Of a stretch of DNA of 64,000 nt, positions 21,594-34,222 are shown piece by piece. The notes below the pieces were generated by a model that ran no database searches, had not been told where the DNA came from, and saw nothing but the letters and a program-made list of their open reading frames with translations. This DNA comes from Pelomyxa schiedti (Eukaryota > Evosea > Pelobiontida > Pelomyxidae). How positions within the stretch are numbered: position 1 is the stretch's first letter; every line of letters begins with the position of its first letter. Both the position numbers and the translations under genes were made by a program. The stretch is from the NCBI GenBank assembly GCA_020536535.1, contig JAHLWZ010000852.1, positions 1 to 64,000 of the forward strand, in the 5' to 3' direction.

Positions 21594-24500
21594 TCAACAA
21601 AGCTTCTCTAGGTACTGCGAAATGGTGCGCTGTGTGACCACAGGGGGCGGGTGCTCACACAATATCGCTGCAAGGGCTGACTGGTCCACCAGATTCCTCT
21701 CGTCGCGGAACGGAATTCCGCCAAGTTGGTGCAGCATCAGCCTTAGAGGCCAGAGTGCACAATTGTAGTCGCTGTGAATTGCCTGCATCCACTCCTCGTT
21801 GGTAACCACTTCAAGCCTGCCCTTCCCATAAGTGTGCAGGCTGTAGGCTTCCTGCAGGTGCTCTAGCAGCGGGATCGGCGGTCCCACAATGTGGTACGTG
21901 TTGGCGTCGGGGATCCCGGGGAGTAGCGATAATGCTGCGACTACGGCAGCCACCCAATCCACTGGGGCCAATGAAGCCAATCGGTCAATTTCTGCAGATG
22001 GATTTGGAATCTTTTGCAGTTGCATGGTTGATTTCAGGAATCTGTTGATTGTATCTGTTGGGTTCAGAGCACCGGTTATGCTGTGTCCAGATATAGTTCC
22101 AATACGAAGGACTGGATTGGATTTAGCTTTACAGGTGAATGGAATATATTTTACCTATTGCTTCGAGTCCAGTGGCTCTTGCTTTTTGGATTAGAATTTC
22201 ACTCACTCTCTTCGTTAAACCATATGGTGTCATGTTGAGAAGGCCCGGCCGGATATCAGTCTCTAGAGGCAATTCCAAAATTGGTGCTTTGGTTGCCATC
22301 TCAGAAGATGAAAAGGCACTCAAAGAAGAAATGTAAACCAAACGTTTCTTTGTTTGTGAGGCTGCAAGTTTGATACACTCTACTGTTCCTATTACGTTTG
22401 GCCGCCTGAGGAAGCTATACGGACGTATGGAACTTACTGTAGCACCATTGTGGATAATGAGTGTGGCACTGGTGGCTATGTCGTACCACACTTTTTCCGA
22501 TAGCCCAAAATATGGTTTGCCTAAGTCACCAGAGATGCAGTACACTCGTTCCAGAATGGTGTCTGCTGGAATTTGTACGGAATACTTAAGCAAGCTTTCT
22601 TTCAGTGCTTCTTGCGGTCTGGATGATGAAGTGTCATGAACAAGGCAAAATACTTTCTCGCAGCCGGAGGAGACTAATTGTGCAAGGATATGGACACCCA
22701 AAAACCCAGTGCAGCCTTTTGTTTTTTTAGTTTTAAGGTAGGTAATGACATTGAAGCTTAAACCTGTTAGAAAGCAGCAAGTATGAGTGACCACGACTTC
22801 TGCAGACCTATTGAACGTAGTTATACTCTCTGTTAAGGTAGTGTCATGTTGTAATTCCGATACAGTAACATCAGGTGTAGACAATGAGGATCCAAGTGCA
22901 AGATCGTTAAGAGTCACGTGCTCTGATAAAAGGGCATGGGGAGCCACGTGAAAGGGTAGTGTTTTATTTAGAATTGTGGCCAGACGTATTGCCTGGATGC
23001 TATTAAGACCAAAGCTCCTTATTGGCACAGTTGGGGATGGGTTTGAAATATTCAGTTCTGACACGAGCAACGAATGTGCACTTTGAATGGCTCCCTCAAT
23101 TCTGCATTGAGTGTTGTACTGTAACATGAGTTTTTCAGAGTACTTGGAGTTTAACGCTCTCCTATTCAATTTCAGACTTGGCAAGAATAGGGAGTTGTCT
23201 CCTGTCCAAGATTTACTATCGAGAAGTAGACCACCAGGAATTTCATGTGAGGGTAAACTGAGTGAGCCAGCAATGACTTTGAAATCGTCAGAAATCAACT
23301 TCACCATTCGTGGGTCACTGCAGAGGAAAGAGTTATCATCCATGTTAATTTGCAGTCCCTGAGCTTCAGCGTGCTTCGCCAATACATGGAAATTGGGAAC
23401 TACAACAGCTAGTACACAAGGTAAAAAGCTAGAGACATGAACAAAAACACTCTCCACCAGCTTAGAAGTGGAGTATATTTTTTCCAATTTCTCAGGTGAA
23501 ACCTTATGCTCTTCAACTTCACACAAAGGAAAGAATCAAAAATACCCAGAAGCCTTGAGAAAGTTTGCAACAGAACTTTGCACGATCAATGACTTTTATC
23601 TGCATTGTTTCACTCTTCAATTCGACTATATCTCCTGTGCAAAAGAAACCATCTGACGAAAAGTTGTCTTGATTGCTTGCAGTATTACCAAGATATCCTA
23701 TATACATTTCTGGGGTTTTTACCTAATCACAGTGGGAACGGAGAGGGTGTGAAGAAGTGTTTTCATTTCCTTACCCAAAGAAGGCCTCTGGGCGGTTTGT
23801 CAGTTTTAAAGTAGCCAAGGTCAGGAACATCTTCAAGTCTCACTTGGACGTTGAATCTTATTCTACCATCCACTGCAATTGCTCCGCACTCAGTGGTTCC
23901 ATAACCTTCCCGAACATTGATGGGATAGAAGCACTCCTTCATCCAGTTCAGCACTACATCAGGGGTGGGGGCACCGCCAGTGGATATCCTTACTATCCGG
24001 GGACCAAGAAGTTTACGAAAAGAGATCATGGTTGTCCTTTTTACTTCCTCGATCTCTGTTGAGTTGGTTGAAATAGCCATTTGAGCATTGAACCTGCTTA
24101 AAAGTGAGTCATGTCTGGTCTACTAAAAAAACAACCTTACTTGGAATACAGGGACGACCATATAAAAGGGGGTGCCTGTAAATCTGTGGGACCAAGAATC
24201 GAAACCTCTTGAAAGAAAGTTGCTAAATCACCGGAAAATAAGCCAAGTTTCCCTCCACTTGACATCACTGTCAAAGTGAGGAATAATTGAGCCGACTGAG
24301 AAATTTTAGTTAAACGAGAATGACACTAGAGGAATGAACATAGGCTAAAGGCATGTACAACAGTTGAACACCAGTAGGGGGCGCATCGACGGTCCTATTG
24401 TTGTTACTACAGCACCTCAGACCTCCAAAGTACCTTACATGCATGTTAAGGTTTCTATCTGGAATCACTGCTCCTTTCATCATTCCTTCACTTCCACTCG

Positions 24501-25615
24501 TAAAAACAATGGTGCCAGCTGATGACCATTCTCTTGGAACTATCCTCGGCCAGATAGGTGCGGCATTAGATTGTTCAATGGCTTCATTTAAAGAGGTGTA
24601 ATGAATGCAATTCTGGGCCAGGACTTGCTTTAGACACGGGGATGGTGGTACGCTTTCAAGTACTACCAACCACCGGAAAAGGGGGAAAGAACCTTGGCAA
24701 GTGGCACTCTCCATACTTCTTCTGGATATAATGTGATGGATCATATCAAAGTGTGAAGAGTCACAGAAAATGGCGGTGACATCCGAGTTCACAAGACCCT
24801 CAATTACAGCCTCATTGGATACTTTTGGGGAAATGGGTGCTGTAACACAGCCAGCGAAGGAAGAACCAAAGAAAGAAACAATCCAAGCAACTGAATTTTC
24901 ACCAAGAATGGCTATTCTTGAGCCAGGTGGTATCCGTGCTGTGGTAATAATCCACGATTGAAGTGCACGTGAAGATAAATAGATGTCCCAATATGAAGTC
25001 CACTTATATCCCACAATCCCTGCTCCTTCCTTGTGCACTCCAACGCCAAAGAGTGGTCTTTCCCGCCATAAGAGAAGTGCAGATCTAAGGGACCGAGCAA
25101 AACAATTGTAAACAGTATTTGGATATCCAATCCGTGAAGGAGAGACCACAACCACAACGTGTTTATCTTCAACTGTTTGTTTTAGATCAAGAAAAGTGAA
25201 ACTACAAGCCAACCAAAGTGTTTCCTCCAAGTGTCAGATGAAGCCCAGCACTCTTCACACAAATCAAATTCACCTGTACTCAACTCATCACATGTACTGC
25301 AGTGATATCTCACCCCATCATCCTTGATACCAATCCTAGCCAAAAGAAAAAGGCAGAGCAGGAAAAAGAACATGGACAAAAAGGTGAACCATAACAAAAA
25401 CTGAAAACGAAATCGAAAACGAACCTACAAGCATCACATAGTATAGCAGCCCGTGGTTCCAGTGAAAATTGATCCCCTGCGTCCCTCCCATCATTGTAAG
25501 TGTCCTGTTGGTCATTGCATTTATCCGGCGCACCAATGAATCCTCTACACACGACGCCATCAACCTCGGTTTCCAGGGCCTTCCCATCATTGAGAAACAC
25601 GCTGCCGCACGCCAT
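21594..25615 (-). CDS. ZZ finger, adenylation, carrier and thioester-reductase protein
   Basis: Carboxylate-reductase-like megaprotein of the A-PCP-R type. It would adenylate a carboxylic acid, load it on a phosphopantetheine arm and reduce it off with NAD(P)H; the substrate is unknown. Start is MACGSVFLNDGKALE at 25615. A ZZ-type zinc finger comes first (CDACR, then VRYHCSTCDELS, DLCEECW) across the intron near 25335-25430. It joins in phase (HFVEDKHVVVVVSPS) to an AMP-binding domain: TIVFTSGSEGMMKG P-loop, YGTTE, and a DGFFCTGDI motif near 23645. The carrier has FGLNSIQAIRL with the attachment Ser. The reductase domain has a GCTGFLG Rossmann loop, YISSLSAF and a YGLTK catalytic Tyr/Lys pair, and ends YLEKLC at 21594. 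Several introns lie at about 22135, 22745, 23530, 23745 and 24080-24320. The next gene downstream starts only about 80 bp away. Confidence 0.86.
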
Positions 25616-25867
25616 ACTACCACACTACAGCGAGAAAAGCCGAAACAGCCAAAAAAACCTTTCCAAGAAACTAACTTCACAAACAACAGGGTAATCTCTT
25701 TGCTTTGCAATTTGTGAATTGTGTAGTGTAAACCAGTTCAACAGGAACAGTAGTGTTTTCGGCTACTGCTGATAATGTCTGGTGGGTTTTGGATTTTAAA
25801 CATTGCGATGCTCCTCATTCTCTACTCCTTTTGCTCACTATAGTATGATACATAGCCGTAAACAAAA

Positions 25868-28800
25868 TCAATCCTGGCCTGAGGCAGCCAGAGCCAATGC
25901 ACGCCATTTGGCCAAATTGGTCGCAACATTCTCTTGAAGCTCGGATCTCAGGGAAGGCAGAACCTGGCCAATTACATCCGCAAACGGCTGGATTACATAT
26001 TCAATGAATGTGGCTTGGCACTTGGGTATTTTCTGTTGTGTTTGTGGGAGATGAGTCTCTTTTTTTTTTTTTGTGGTGGTTTTTTGTACCGAGTCAGTTC
26101 TATCCATGAAAGGGGATACTGGTAACTTCCCTTTTTTCTCTTCATCACCTTGCCGGAAGAATTCCTAAATGGCAGTAGTTACAATACACCTACACTCAAA
26201 AGGAATTAAACCTCCATGATTCGTTCCGCCCAGAGTTTGGCAATTTCCCAAGGTCTAGTGGCATTGTTTACATCTGCAAACTTTATGAACATCTGTAAAA
26301 CGGCATCTCGTTCGGACTGCATTCTTAGAATACAATACATTTGGATGTGAAAGTAACCTTTTTCTCCCAATCAATGCCTTTAGTCAAAAATTTTGTTTTG
26401 AAGGAACTCAGCAACTCGACATGCCTTGACATATCTGTTGGAATGTAAGAAAAATGGCGGGGAATCGTTTCCAACCAGTTGCTAATACTAACGATGTTAC
26501 AAGCTGATGAAACTCTACAATCTCCTTCTAGTTTGAAATGAGCAAGGAAATGAATAGTGGTACTGCTTACCCTTTCCCATTTCTCAAGGAAATTGTTCTC
26601 ATCCATAAAGAGGAGCTCAAAACTGACAGCTGCGTGCATGTTTTCCAAGATCTTTAAGCAGTCACTTGGTGAATTTTAAAAGAAATTTATACAGATATCC
26701 CATTATATCGTATTGCCAGCCCGTCAAGAGTGGTGTGCAGGTAGTTATTATTGACACCAGGGTGGCGGTAATCTGATTGGGAAAAAAAACCAGTTCACTC
26801 TTCAGAGAAAGCAAAAAAGAAAATACCGTGTATCTAGATTTTTTTAATAAAAATAAAATAAAAGATTTGCGCATACGGCAGAAGCAAGAATAGAGGCAAA
26901 AATTTCTTTATCAGAAATTTTTATTTCGCCAAGACCTCGTAAACACATATGGACAGCTTGACAAACTGAACTTTGTTTACTTATAAAGTCAGGTGAGACA
27001 AAATCGTACCGTCAATGGCATGGAGAGCGCAATGATAGCTGATCTATGGTTAATGAATTTCCACAATCCGAGAATTCTTACGGGTTATCAAAGTAACCGT
27101 CAGCGATTTGCATTATATAGTTTTCGAGCTTTTGTCTGTTGAGGGACAATTTGTCTACAAGGCAATAGAAATCCACTAATTTCATGAAAATACGATGAAA
27201 TACCACCTCTGCAGCTGGTGAGTAATTCAATGTAAGGAATAGCCTTTCATACTGGGAGCTTGTGGGAATTCTAACACATTGAAGTTCCAAGAATTGAGCG
27301 AATGGGAGTCACCAGAATCTTCAATGACAATTTTTATGCTTATGAAAATTTGTCAACCTAACTCGCCAGATAAATTGTGTATTACCTATTTGTATTGGAA
27401 TTTAAAGGAACGCCCTGTTGAATTTGCTCGTTTTCATCAGTATTGTATCGAAGAAGGGTTGTCTTTATGTAATCGTCCACTTCTGAATCCACATCTGATG
27501 CAATGTAACTCAACTATGTCGAAATTGCCAATTTTGTACACACTGAGTAGTCCCATTTGCTTTTTGGAGATGTAATCAGCTTTGTATAATTTATTTGAAG
27601 CAATCAGTCCAATGACTTCATTGAGCTCTTTTCTCATCCGTGAAGTGAGTCCTGCAGGAGTTGAGACTTATATTGTGTTCAGGTCCTCTTACTTCTGGCG
27701 GATTTGATTTCAGATAATGTTTGTATAGCAAATTCAGCTGGTGTATCAAGTACGTTTATGCCAACTTGATGTTCCAGAGCATGAACCTATCTTGATAAGA
27801 GAACCTAGTGGAGAGTACAAAGGAACCTTTGCTCTGAATCGCAAAAGCATTAGGCACATAAGAATTAATGTGATTGACACAATAAAAAGAATCCCACCAG
27901 CAACACTTGACATAATAGCAACCGTAGGGTCTGACTTCAAAACATAGGAGTAGGGTATGAACACGACAAGAGACCAAGGGGTGGCCCTGATAGCACTGTG
28001 CACGAGGAGGTACTTCTCTTTTCCTATGGGCCTCACGTCATAGCCCGTAACGGTGAAGTTGATCTGCGTGCGTAAAAGAGGATACCGAGTGTAGAGAGCA
28101 TTACGTCAGCAACGGATGTGGGAAGCTGGCAGTAAAGTGTGCAATTCTCCACTTGAGAGAAGACAGAATTGGTCAGGGTCGTGCCCGTCAAAATAATTTT
28201 GGAGCTGTCCAGAGCTATGGCAAAGGCTGTCTGAAGTCAACTCAGAGGAAATAACTTCTCTACACACAATTTGGACAGGGAAGAAATTCTTCCAGAAGGA
28301 GTGTTGAAGCATTCAGGGAAAGTTGAACAAACACGCCTCCAATGTAAGTATCATGCATATACACAGGGTACGAAAGACTTACTTTATACACTAGGGGAAA
28401 GTTAGTTTGTATGCACAGGGGAAAATGGTTACAGGCTTGCGTGAGAAATGACGCTGGCCCGAGATATTGTATGGTATGATTGAGGTTATGTATGGGATCA
28501 GCCAAAGGAATGAGAGAACAATCTTGAGGGATTGTTTCAGCAATGGTGTGATTTTCAAGGTTTTGCCAACCCAATGCCCTGAACAATTACACTAAGATAC
28601 TACAAGTGTGATAGTTGGTACCTCAGCCAACAGGCTAGCCCATATTCAGAGCCTCCAGACAATATCCAACCACTTGCTCGGGTAACAGTAGAGAGGAGCG
28701 TTGTACCAATCTCATCTAACAAGTGACTCATTACGTAGGCGTCAATTGCCGCACAATATTGAGGGCAGTCCACACACTCCCCCTGTCCTGAGAGTATTGG

Positions 28801-29438
28801 AAATAATATTAGTTAAGTGTGTCTGTACCATTAAAGTATTTTTGGCAAAATTCTTCCCAGAGGTCAAAACATCTGCACGAGGTGACATTTAATTTCTCCA
28901 CTACCGGAAGCATCCCTTGCCATGCCACAAACTGCATAATTGTCAACCAGGCGAATATTGGATAAAAATTAACCTCAGTGGTCCTATTGGGGTTCTCATC
29001 AGAGAGGTAACCATATTTTGCAGGATGACCACGAGCAGTTGCTTCCTCTTGAGTGCAGTAAAACAAATTTAAAAGTTCGGTATCACTCAGAGAACTAGTA
29101 CTCAGAGTGTTATCCATAGAATTCCCCAAAACACGCATGAGCTATTGCCAAGTCAATGTATTTAAGGGCAGCAAGATACCCAAGAAACCTGGTGTATGTT
29201 CACCAACGCATTTGAGACATAAGTCGCATTCTTTTCCACCTCAGCCAACAATTGAGAGAGAGTTCCACTGTCCAAGTGTGAGGAAGAAAAAAGAAAAAAA
29301 GGAAAAAAAACATGCACCAAACAGCCATAATAAAGTCAGGGGGAAAAAAAAAGTTACACACGAGTTTTCGTAAGTAAGTCCGTGGACCAAGCACACCAGA
29401 CCCATAATCACAACTTGAGGAGGACCCACCAACTTCAT
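25868..29438 (-). CDS. Transmembrane sensor cyclic-nucleotide phosphodiesterase
   Basis: Class I 3',5'-cyclic nucleotide phosphodiesterase built as a receptor. The start MKLVGPPQVVIMGLVCLVHG is a signal peptide or first membrane helix. Exons from about 29300 to 28000 encode a large, probably extracellular sensor region with several NxT/NxS glycosylation sites and cysteines. A membrane helix (SVAGGILFIVSITLILMCLM) lies at about 27905-27840. The catalytic domain then shows YHCALHAIDV (first metal His), the I-H-D metal pair on a 7-nt exon (26827-26833), YRHPGVNNNYL, ILENMHAAVSF, TDMSRHVELL, KFADVNNATRPW (second metal Asp) and EFFRQGDEEK, ending at 25868. ENHH is changed to ENMH. The layout suggests that an external signal tunes cAMP or cGMP breakdown inside the cell; the ligand is unknown. 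The Cache-like identity of the sensor is only a guess from layout. Confidence 0.86.
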
Positions 29439-29694
29439 CACCCAACCTCGTCCTCTCATGATGAGTGCACCCCACAAAGAACGGGAAAAACCCTCAGGCC
29501 TCGCTGGCTACCTACGAACGAACCCCCTTTGGTTTTGGTGGTTGTCTGGGCCCACGAACGAACGTTTTTTTCTTGTGATTCGTTGATCAGGCTCAGGCTC
29601 TGGAAACAACCAACGGCCGAAAGAACTGAACTGGCGAAACCCCTTTTCCGTCATTGGGAAATTTGGGAGCCGCGTTACGCTTTTGGCCAAAGAA

Positions 29695-31050
29695 TTAGAT
29701 GCGCGTTACCGTTTTAAGTAGTTCCAGAGGTGCAACATCAGGGAATGACGGCATGTGTTGCAAGATGAGCTCCATGACGTGGGCTGTTCCGTGCTCTTGG
29801 CGTCCAACGAATAGCATTTGTGGGGGGCTGTTGGGAATATCCTCCCCTACGTTTACGAAAGGCATGCGGTCTGTGTGTGGAACCAATGTTAGTTTTTGGG
29901 GGATTTGGCGAGATTGTTTGTGGTTATTTGGGTGGCGAAGTGGTAAGTAATGCCATACCTGAAAGTGGCTTGTCGTTTGCGTTTGGGGAGTCGCCAAATG
30001 CAATGGCTGAATCGAAGGAGAACCCGTATTCAGGGTGACTAGCCATCCAGTCGAGAGGTGATCCTTTGTTTATTTCCTTTTTCCTCAACCAAATACCTGA
30101 ATGTTACATTAGTCAAGCAAAGGGAGGGACACTTGGGATACTGTTAGGGGCGCGATCCACGGAAATTCCCTTGGAATCAAAGAACCCATCAGTGGGAACA
30201 TACTTTTGTGACACAGACTGAACAAAGCCCATCATAGAGATTGTGCAAGTGTGGTGTACTCCTCCCGGAGAGGACACGGGAGGACCGTGCCTCTCCACCA
30301 CAGTTTCGTTGGTCTCACACATAATTGCACCACGTGTGGTAATTTTTTCTATGGATAGGGCTTCCTCCAGAGGGGTAGTTGTGTCATCAACAATCTTCGC
30401 GAAGGGTTTTTGATATTTTGCTGACAATGCCAATAGTGGTGTGCGGTCCTTTCTGAAGTCACGGAAAAGGGCCAGGAGCATCTTAACAAGGTGAAAAGAA
30501 ATAAACTACATAGGGAGCTACCTCCTGTGCCTTCAAAAGAATATCTGGGATTATTTCGTTTTGTATGCAGGTTGTACCTGAGCAAAATGTCTCCCTGAAG
30601 GTTACATCCTCGGATGGAGTACCTTCCTACATAAGGTACTTTGAGAACATTCCAATATAACGAGAAACAAACATTCCCAGTGAACTTGATGATGCATGCA
30701 CCTGAGCACATTGACACCACAACGTTCTGCCTCAATTCAGGTGGTATTTGCTCAACAATTTGGTTGAAAACTCTTCAAAGCATCAGTGATAAATTCAAAA
30801 AAAAAAAAAAGCAAAACAACATAGGGAAAAAAAAATGACACCTTAGGCCAGCAGTGGTAACAACCATCAATTTTCCTCCACTTTTCAACCAGGCCACTAG
30901 TGGTGCGTGCACGGGGCTCGTGGTCAGAGGAGGAAATAAGCCGGTCCGAGGTTTGCACACGAGAGTGTCGTCCATATCAGCAACAAGCCATCTCAATCTA
31001 GAACTACGAACAGGACAACAAGACGGCTCAGATCCGGAAGCACCACTCAT
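29695..31050 (-). CDS. HAD-superfamily hydrolase
   Basis: HAD-fold phosphohydrolase-like protein. The start MSGASGSEPSCCPVRSSRLRW is followed by motif I, VADMDDTLV (DxDxT nucleophile and acid). A conserved GGKLMVVTTAG holds the motif II Thr/Ser. Later exons (about 30735-30349 and 30481-30113) give the cap region. After the intron near 30060-30150 comes SPLDWMASHPEYGF and motif IV AIAFGDSPNANDKPL, the GD pair that binds Mg2+. The last exon has MPFVNVGEDIPNSPP and ends at 29695. The layout resembles the Cof/sugar-phosphatase or phosphomannomutase-like branch, but the substrate cannot be read from the sequence. Some inner exon edges are approximate. It is divergent from the NELF-B gene, 184 bp apart. 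Confidence 0.75.
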
Positions 31051-31233
31051 TGCGCAATAAAGATCTCGTTTGAACGAATTGAATTTCTCTCACAGTGCCC
31101 TGCAACGAAGGAGCTTGCCTCAGGAAAAAGGAACACTGAACTGGGATTTTTTGACACCTTAGAGCAGGGGAATGCTGCCAACGCTGTTCTCAAGGCTTCG
31201 TGTTCAGATCTACAAGCAGTTTTCTTTTATTTG

Positions 31234-33341
31234 ATGTCCGCTGGTTCGCGTGGAGTGTGCCCACCAAGACAGCAACAGCCACCGCAGTCGCAGTCGCAAC
31301 CACAGTCCAAGGGGAAAAGACCCGTAGGGGAGAGTGGATCTGAGGCACTGTGGGAGTGTTTGATAACCGCGGCAGATCCAGTCTCCGCGCTGACGGCATT
31401 CTCGTCTGCGAATGGTGTTGATAGCACATATGGTTGGTGTTTCTTATGGATTGCCTGTTTCCCCCTTCTTACTGGAGAAAAGCAAGTGACTTAACTCCGG
31501 TGCTAAGTCTGTTGGAGTCTCACCATGTGTCACGTGTTACTGTACACCAGGCGCTTTTGGGATCCATAAAAAGTTCCCTTTTGACTGCCATTCCATCAAT
31601 GCCATCCAACAAGTTCGTCCATCAGCCCCTTGCTCTGTTCTCAAATCTCACAGATTGTTAATTCTTCTTCAAGACTCGTTCCCGTACATCCACTTTGAGG
31701 AGCTACGTCCAATTCCCCTTGCTGTTCTGGAAACACTCCGGGAGATACCTGAAAATTACCTTCGGTTCATAGCATCAAATAAGGAGTTATATCAGGTTGA
31801 GGAAATGGTTGGCTAATTTGAGTTTACCCAAACAAGCTCTGTTCAGTGTCAGTTTGGAGACAGATTTGGCCTTTGGATTCTGGGCCTCTGAAAGATGAGG
31901 TCTTGTCACGTAACTGTGTTCATTATTTTTCCTAGCTAATGCTTGTTAAGATTTGTAGCATCATTCGGCCCGTTTTGGAAAATTCTGGTATATGTACAGA
32001 AAATCACGAGTGGTTTGAAAAGGGACTTTTCACAAGCAAAAGTATAGGATCCTACACTTTTTATGCTCAAAGCTAACCTTGTCCCAAAACCCAAGAGCAT
32101 ACCACCAGCGCAGGTTTTTCCTAAAGCCTAATTCATTCTAACTTTATCAAGATGGTCCAATAGTGTCTGCTCTCAGGCGACTTGTTGGGCGAAACAGCGT
32201 TATATACAACCTTGTGGTGGAAATCCTGACACAGCACTTCATCACCACCAGTAATCCACTTCTGTGCACTCTTAGGTCAAATCTCCTCATGTCACTGCAT
32301 GGTGATGGAGTCTCAGAGATTTATGACAAAGACCCCATCCACAACTTTGCCTGGTGTGTGGATGCTTGCATAAAGAGTCCTTCTTTAGATGAAAGGAACG
32401 TTCACAATACCTAAAGTATAACATAAGCAACCTGAGTGACTCTCTCTTAGACGAATACAGGAAGTTTTTTCACATGCCTGTCGCATCTCAGAAGGCAACT
32501 CAAGGAAAATCGGGGACTTAGCAGTCATTATGGCGAATCCCTTTGCTCTCAACGCTTTTTTATCAAGTATTGTTCCTCTATTAAAGTCTGTGGTTGAAAG
32601 AGAACTTGTTCCAAAGGTGAAGCCCCACTTCTACTTCACCAGTGTTGATTATTATATAGGACGACCCGGCGGTGATTCAAGTCACTCGGTTATTACAATT
32701 AGGAATGTCTGTCCATGAAATACTAATGGCCACGGGTCCCTTGAAACTTCCAGAGGAAGATTATCGCACTATACAGGTTTATCCAATCGTTCAACTGATG
32801 TCTTACTCTATCAGAAATTTTATCCTATAATCGCCGAGAAGATTGTTTTAGAAGGATTTGAAGACAACGAACCACTTCACCCAGGTTTCAAGAAGTATAT
32901 GCAGCAAAGTTCTTTGTGCCGAAAGGTTCATCTGAATTTTTTTTATATTGCCCATTAATTCACTGGGTAGTGTGGTCTTTACTACATTGTAGCACGTGTT
33001 CAGAAAAGAGACTTTAAATCAGCATTACCTATGCTGTTGGCTGCTACTGAGCTTGACGATTTGCTGCAGTCTGAATATGAGTTCTGCCAATCGTTAATTT
33101 CTGTGCTGTGTACTCAAAAGGTTTGGCCACGTGAATCGCTTTTTTTAAAACTGTTTCCAAGGATTTCCACGAGGCCATATTCAACACAATGGCCATTCTG
33201 AAGAACCTTGACACCGTTCACACACAGTTGGTCCGATATCTTATACACATGTCTACACACCTTCCAACACCCGAATTATGTAGGCATGTGACCTCACTCA
33301 CCACAGAGTGCGCACTCGGTACCAACATCCCTTTTCAATAA
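31234..33341 (+). CDS. NELFB: Negative elongation factor subunit B (NELF-B/COBRA1)
   Basis: Subunit of the NELF complex, which with DSIF holds RNA polymerase II paused near promoters. The start MSAGSRGVCPPRQQ is Gln/Pro-rich. The body has the family signature segments: SFPYIHFEELRPIPLAVL with ETLREIPENYLRFI; CTLRSNLLMSLHGDGVSEIY and DKDPIHNFAWCVDACIKSP; then GDLAVIMANPFALNAF, LMSYSIRNF, and C-terminal helices (PELCRHVTSLTTECALG) ending at 33341. These match metazoan COBRA1 in order and spacing. At least eight short introns split it; for example the intron that ends at the CAG before TTGTTAATTCTTCTTC near 31653 restores the frame into the FEELRP segment. The length is about that of the family. 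Only this NELF subunit is in the window. Confidence 0.9.
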
Positions 33342-33524
33342 TCAGTTGCTCACTCGAAACACAGACCCTAGAACAGTCCAAGTTCCCTACAACACCCTAA
33401 TAGCAAAATCATCCGGCAAACTCACGCCTACAACCACACCATCACTTTTCTCCTTCCTCTCTTTGTAGCATTCCTAAAGAAAGAAAGAAAACCTAGTGCA
33501 CAAAGCAAGGTAGGTCAGTTCATT

Positions 33525-34139
33525 TTAACTCCACCACCATTTGCCATCATCCACATCCTGATATTTTGCCCAGTGGTAAAGGTGCGTAGTTTCTTCAATT
33601 CGCCTGCAATCCAGTGGGCACACAGTTATTTTTGATGCACACTTGTGGCAGCAACACTCATGCCTACAAGGAAGGAACTGAACGTCCACATCAGGTACTA
33701 GGCAAACACTGCAAAGATTGCGCTTGATGTCAGTGTTCTCAGCCGCCACTTCTATCTTGTTCCATGCCCTTACAGCACGCCCAACAAGCAGTGATATCAC
33801 CACCACATCGTCAACGAAACTACAAGAATAAGAGCGATAGAAAGGAGTGAGTGTGTACCCAACAAGCGGAATTATGTCAGGAATGACATCCAGGGGAAAC
33901 AGCAAGTATGCCAGAGCCACCGCCAACAGCCCTTTGGTGAATACGCCCACTTTCATTGCTTCAGACCCAGGAGGTGGTAATGTGGTTGTTGCTGCGGGTT
34001 TGTTGCTGTCCTGCAAGTAGTCATCACCACAGTGGAATAACACCTCCCTTGTCATACGAAGGAGTGCACCTGGAAGAGGTGTGGCCAGTACAAGTGACTG
34101 GGAAACAACGAATCGATACAATGTCGTTAGAACAGGCAT
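33525..34139 (-). CDS. DUF1232 membrane protein with C-terminal RING finger
   Basis: Predicted membrane-bound E3 ubiquitin ligase. From ATG 34139 the protein has an amphipathic N-terminus, then a DUF1232/YkvA-type hairpin of two membrane segments (GLLAVALAYLLFPLDVIPD..., then FVDDVVVISLLVGRAV). A 44-46 bp intron near 33825-33870 falls inside the second half and restores LVGFVDD. A C-terminal C3HC4 RING follows: CSVC, CRHECCCHKCAS, CPLDCRRI. DUF1232 together with RING is the domain set of the animal RNF170 group, but here the RING is at the C-terminus and of IAP-like spacing. It ends WWWS at 33525. It is convergent with NELF-B and its start is only 84 bp from the end of the KIFBP gene. Confidence 0.8.
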   Translation of the reverse strand: MPVLTTLYRFVVSQSLVLATPLPGALLRMTREVLFHCGDDYLQDSNKPAATTTLPPPGSEAMKVGVFTKGLLAVALAYLLFPLDVIPDIIPLVGYTLTPFYRSYSCSFVDDVVVISLLVGRAVRAWNKIEVAAENTDIKRNLCSVCLVPDVDVQFLPCRHECCCHKCASKITVCPLDCRRIEETTHLYHWAKYQDVDDGKWWWS

Positions 34140-34222
34140 TACGACGAAAACGAAATCTTTTGCTGTGTGTCTTTGCTTTTGTTTTTGTTTTGGCTATTTG
34201 GAGTAGATGAAACTTGGAGCTT

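Noticed and set aside
29508-29690. Small open frames between the phosphodiesterase and HAD genes
   Set aside because: Short, overlapping on both strands and without splice or motif support; treated as intergenic.
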